A DNA stretch of 64,000 nucleotides from CAYUVH01 sp964448135 (lineage in GTDB: Bacteria > Verrucomicrobiota > Verrucomicrobiia > Limisphaerales > UBA8199): positions 10,284-74,283 of the forward strand of contig CAYUVH010000017.1 of NCBI GenBank assembly GCA_964448135.1, in the 5' to 3' direction. Positions 62,352 to 64,000 of this stretch are shown here, piece after piece; the first letter of the stretch is position 1; each line of letters starts with the position of its first letter. The notes beneath the pieces were generated by a model, which saw only the letters and a list, made by a program, of their open reading frames with translations, was not told the origin of the DNA and did not search any database. The translations under genes were made by a program, and so were the position numbers.

Positions 62352-62528
62352 ATGTTTTCACTTAGTTGGTTTCAGAAGGATAGAGAGCGGGACCGGTATT
62401 ACCTCCTGCCCGGCATGGGCGGGCGGGCGTATCGCCGTAAGCAGAAGGTTTTCCTTCAATGCGCGATCGCCGCGGGCATTGTGGTTTCCGCCGTGGTCGG
62501 CATTTTGTTGTATATGATGGGCCGGTGA
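62352..62528 (+). CDS. Small single-pass membrane protein
   Basis: 58 residues. N-terminal charged part (MFSLSWFQKDRERDRYYLLPGMGGRAYRRKQK), then one helix (VFLQCAIAAGIVVSAVVGILLYMMG). Start at 62352 because AGAGG lies 5-6 bases before it; the frame is open from 62274. Convergent with the sulfatase gene on the other strand. No family recognised. Confidence 0.6.
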   Translation: MFSLSWFQKDRERDRYYLLPGMGGRAYRRKQKVFLQCAIAAGIVVSAVVGILLYMMGR

Positions 62529-64000
62529 TTACTGGCTCAGCTTCAGCAGCAACGCCCGCATTTCCATCACCTGTTTGCCAGCCACCGCTGGCGCTTTCAA
62601 TGTCAGGACCCCCCGGCCCTTGGGCAAATCCATCGTCCCGAGGTTCAACGGCTTCCAATCTTTGACGTAAGACTCCGACTCCCGCTTTACCCGGTCGTTT
62701 TCCGCGCCATGCAATGGAGGATCGTTCGCTTCCTTTACCTTTCCCTCCAAACGCGCGCCTTTGAAACTCAGTTCAATCGTTGAACCCACATCCGCTTGCG
62801 GGCAGGCGTAGAGCATGGAGACTTCGTATTTGCCCGCGGTGGCGACCTCAATGTTCCAGGTGATGCTGTCGTTCGTGCTGGTCCAGTTTTTGAAATAGGA
62901 ACAGTTCGGCGCTCCGGCGCTGCGCTTGATGCCGCCGTGGGGAACACCATCGCGGGCGGGCAGTTGCGTCAGCGGGAATTGCGAATAGCCGACGGTAAAC
63001 GGGCGGTCGTCCTTCTCGATGCCCGGCAATACCTCGGCCTTCCAGGCGGCGCGGGCGCTCAAAAGTTTGTCAGCTTCCTCCTTGTGGCTGGCGGCGACGT
63101 CGTTGTCCTGCATCGGATCTTCGACCATGTCGTAAAGGTGGCCGGCGTTGTCGAGGCGGTAGCGCTGGTTGCGCACGCTGACCTGGCCGCCCCAATGCGA
63201 ATAGATTATCCGATCCGGCCAGGCATCCGCCGGCTTGCCCATCAGTAACTGCCGCAGATTCAACCCATCCAGCGGCAGCGTGCTCTGCACGGGGATATCC
63301 GCCAGCGAAGCCAGCGTCGGCAGCAAATCAATCGCGCCTGCGATCTCCGGCACGCGCAGTCCGCCGTTGATGTGGCCGGGCCAGCGGATCAGGAACGGCG
63401 CGCGGACGCCGCCTTCGTCGGTGGAGGCCTTGCGGCCCTTCATGCCGCCATTCCAACGCCAGCTGTTCGGGCCGTTGTCGCTGAAATAAATCACGATCGT
63501 ATTGTCCGCGAGCTTGAGGTCATTGAGCGCCTTCAATACACGGCCCACGTTCCAATCAATGTTTTCGCACATCGCCAGCGCGGCCCGCGTGAACGCGAGG
63601 TCTTCCTGCGCTTGATTGCGGGCGCGCAGCGGCAGGTCCTTGCCGGCAAATTTTTCGTAGAAGCGGTCGGGCACCTGCATGGGTGAATGCGGCGAGTTGA
63701 AGGGCAGGTAGCAGAAGAAGGGCTTGTCCTTGTGCTGCTCGATGAACTGGATCGCGTGGTCCGTGAGATCATCGGTGATATAGCCCTGGCCTTTGACGAG
63801 CTGGCCGTTGTGTTCGAGCGGCGGGTTGAAGTATTCGCCCCAATGGCCGGACGTGAATCCATAGTACTCCTGGAAGCCGCGGGCGTTCGGATGATAGGGC
63901 CACTGGCTGCCGTTGTGCCATTTGCCAAACGCCCCGGTGGCATAACCGGCGGCCTTGAACGCCTCGGCCAGCGTGTGTTCGTCGAGATTGAGTCGCTCCT
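62529..64000 (-). CDS. Sulfatase (partial; N-terminus outside the window)
   Basis: About 490 codons run from the window's right edge to a stop at 62529. Visible: FGKWHNG (catalytic Lys/His region), NSPHSPMQVPDRFYEKFAG, VIYFSDNGPNSWRWNGGMKGRKAS (metal Asp-Asn and Lys) and the usual KG..STDEGG. The formylglycine site is not in the window. The last 140 residues are an added beta domain. Probably secreted, cutting sulfate from carbohydrates. The ORF of 383 residues from 63680 is only an internal Met; the true protein continues upstream. Confidence 0.88.
   Translation of the reverse strand, partial: ERLNLDEHTLAEAFKAAGYATGAFGKWHNGSQWPYHPNARGFQEYYGFTSGHWGEYFNPPLEHNGQLVKGQGYITDDLTDHAIQFIEQHKDKPFFCYLPFNSPHSPMQVPDRFYEKFAGKDLPLRARNQAQEDLAFTRAALAMCENIDWNVGRVLKALNDLKLADNTIVIYFSDNGPNSWRWNGGMKGRKASTDEGGVRAPFLIRWPGHINGGLRVPEIAGAIDLLPTLASLADIPVQSTLPLDGLNLRQLLMGKPADAWPDRIIYSHWGGQVSVRNQRYRLDNAGHLYDMVEDPMQDNDVAASHKEEADKLLSARAAWKAEVLPGIEKDDRPFTVGYSQFPLTQLPARDGVPHGGIKRSAGAPNCSYFKNWTSTNDSITWNIEVATAGKYEVSMLYACPQADVGSTIELSFKGARLEGKVKEANDPPLHGAENDRVKRESESYVKDWKPLNLGTMDLPKGRGVLTLKAPAVAGKQVMEMRALLLKLSQ

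Overview
The window looks like chromosomal DNA from a GC-rich, Gram-negative member of the Verrucomicrobiota, most likely the Pedosphaerales/Limisphaerales side. This is inferred from gene content: lipid and LPS transport genes (MlaE/F/D, LptD), prepilin-type 'GFTLIE' proteins, sulfatases, a DUF4838 protein, an ECF sigma factor fused to a membrane domain, a BlaI-M56 pair, a bacterial deoxyhypusine-synthase-like protein, and gaps full of short tandem and palindromic repeats. No rRNA, tRNA, CRISPR array or transposase was seen.

Layout. 1-4.5 kb: the guaA 3' end, a single-domain response regulator, a repeat-rich gap, and ileS. 4.6-8.3 kb: a compact four-gene cassette with visibly lower GC (winged-helix-like protein, P-loop ATPase, small unknown protein, PIN-domain nuclease), closed by a 27-bp inverted repeat. 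This is the best candidate for an undescribed defence or conflict system. 8.5-10.8 kb: a receiver protein, two copies of a nested palindromic element, an HExxH protein and an iteron-like repeat. 10.8-13.7 kb: an mlaE-mlaF-mlaD lipid transport operon. 13.7-21.7 kb (minus strand): a deoxyhypusine-synthase-like gene, then rpmI-rplT-pheS-[DUF4838 hydrolase]-pheT. 22-32 kb: sulfatase, frameshifted VOC gene, rhomboid protease, orphan DNA methyltransferase, receiver protein, pseudopilin, xylose isomerase, outer-membrane barrel and a Bcr/CflA transporter. 32-40 kb: serine hydrolase, sigma-membrane fusion, ankyrin protein, radC, dacB. 40-46.5 kb: a CzcCBA-type metal efflux operon followed by an exported methyltransferase. 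46.5-54.3 kb: GT9 glycosyltransferase, zinc-ribbon proteins, NTF2-like protein, hydroxyacid dehydrogenase, metF, a second pseudopilin and two unknown proteins. 54.4-60 kb: blaI, an M56 peptidase with a long C-terminal extension, and lptD, behind a promoter carrying a perfect 16-bp palindrome. 60-64 kb: a histidine kinase coupled to a phosphoesterase, a small membrane protein and a sulfatase that runs off the window.

How the parts connect. Several genes serve the envelope: Mla transport, LptD, dacB, GT9, efflux. The BlaI operator and the M56 sensor suggest that LPS export is tied to envelope stress sensing (inference). Several promoters match a TTGACa / TAGnnT pattern, and at mlaE, dacB and blaI the start codon lies so close to the -10 element that leaderless mRNAs are likely. 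Start codons were often moved inward from the longest ORF; the reason is given in each entry.
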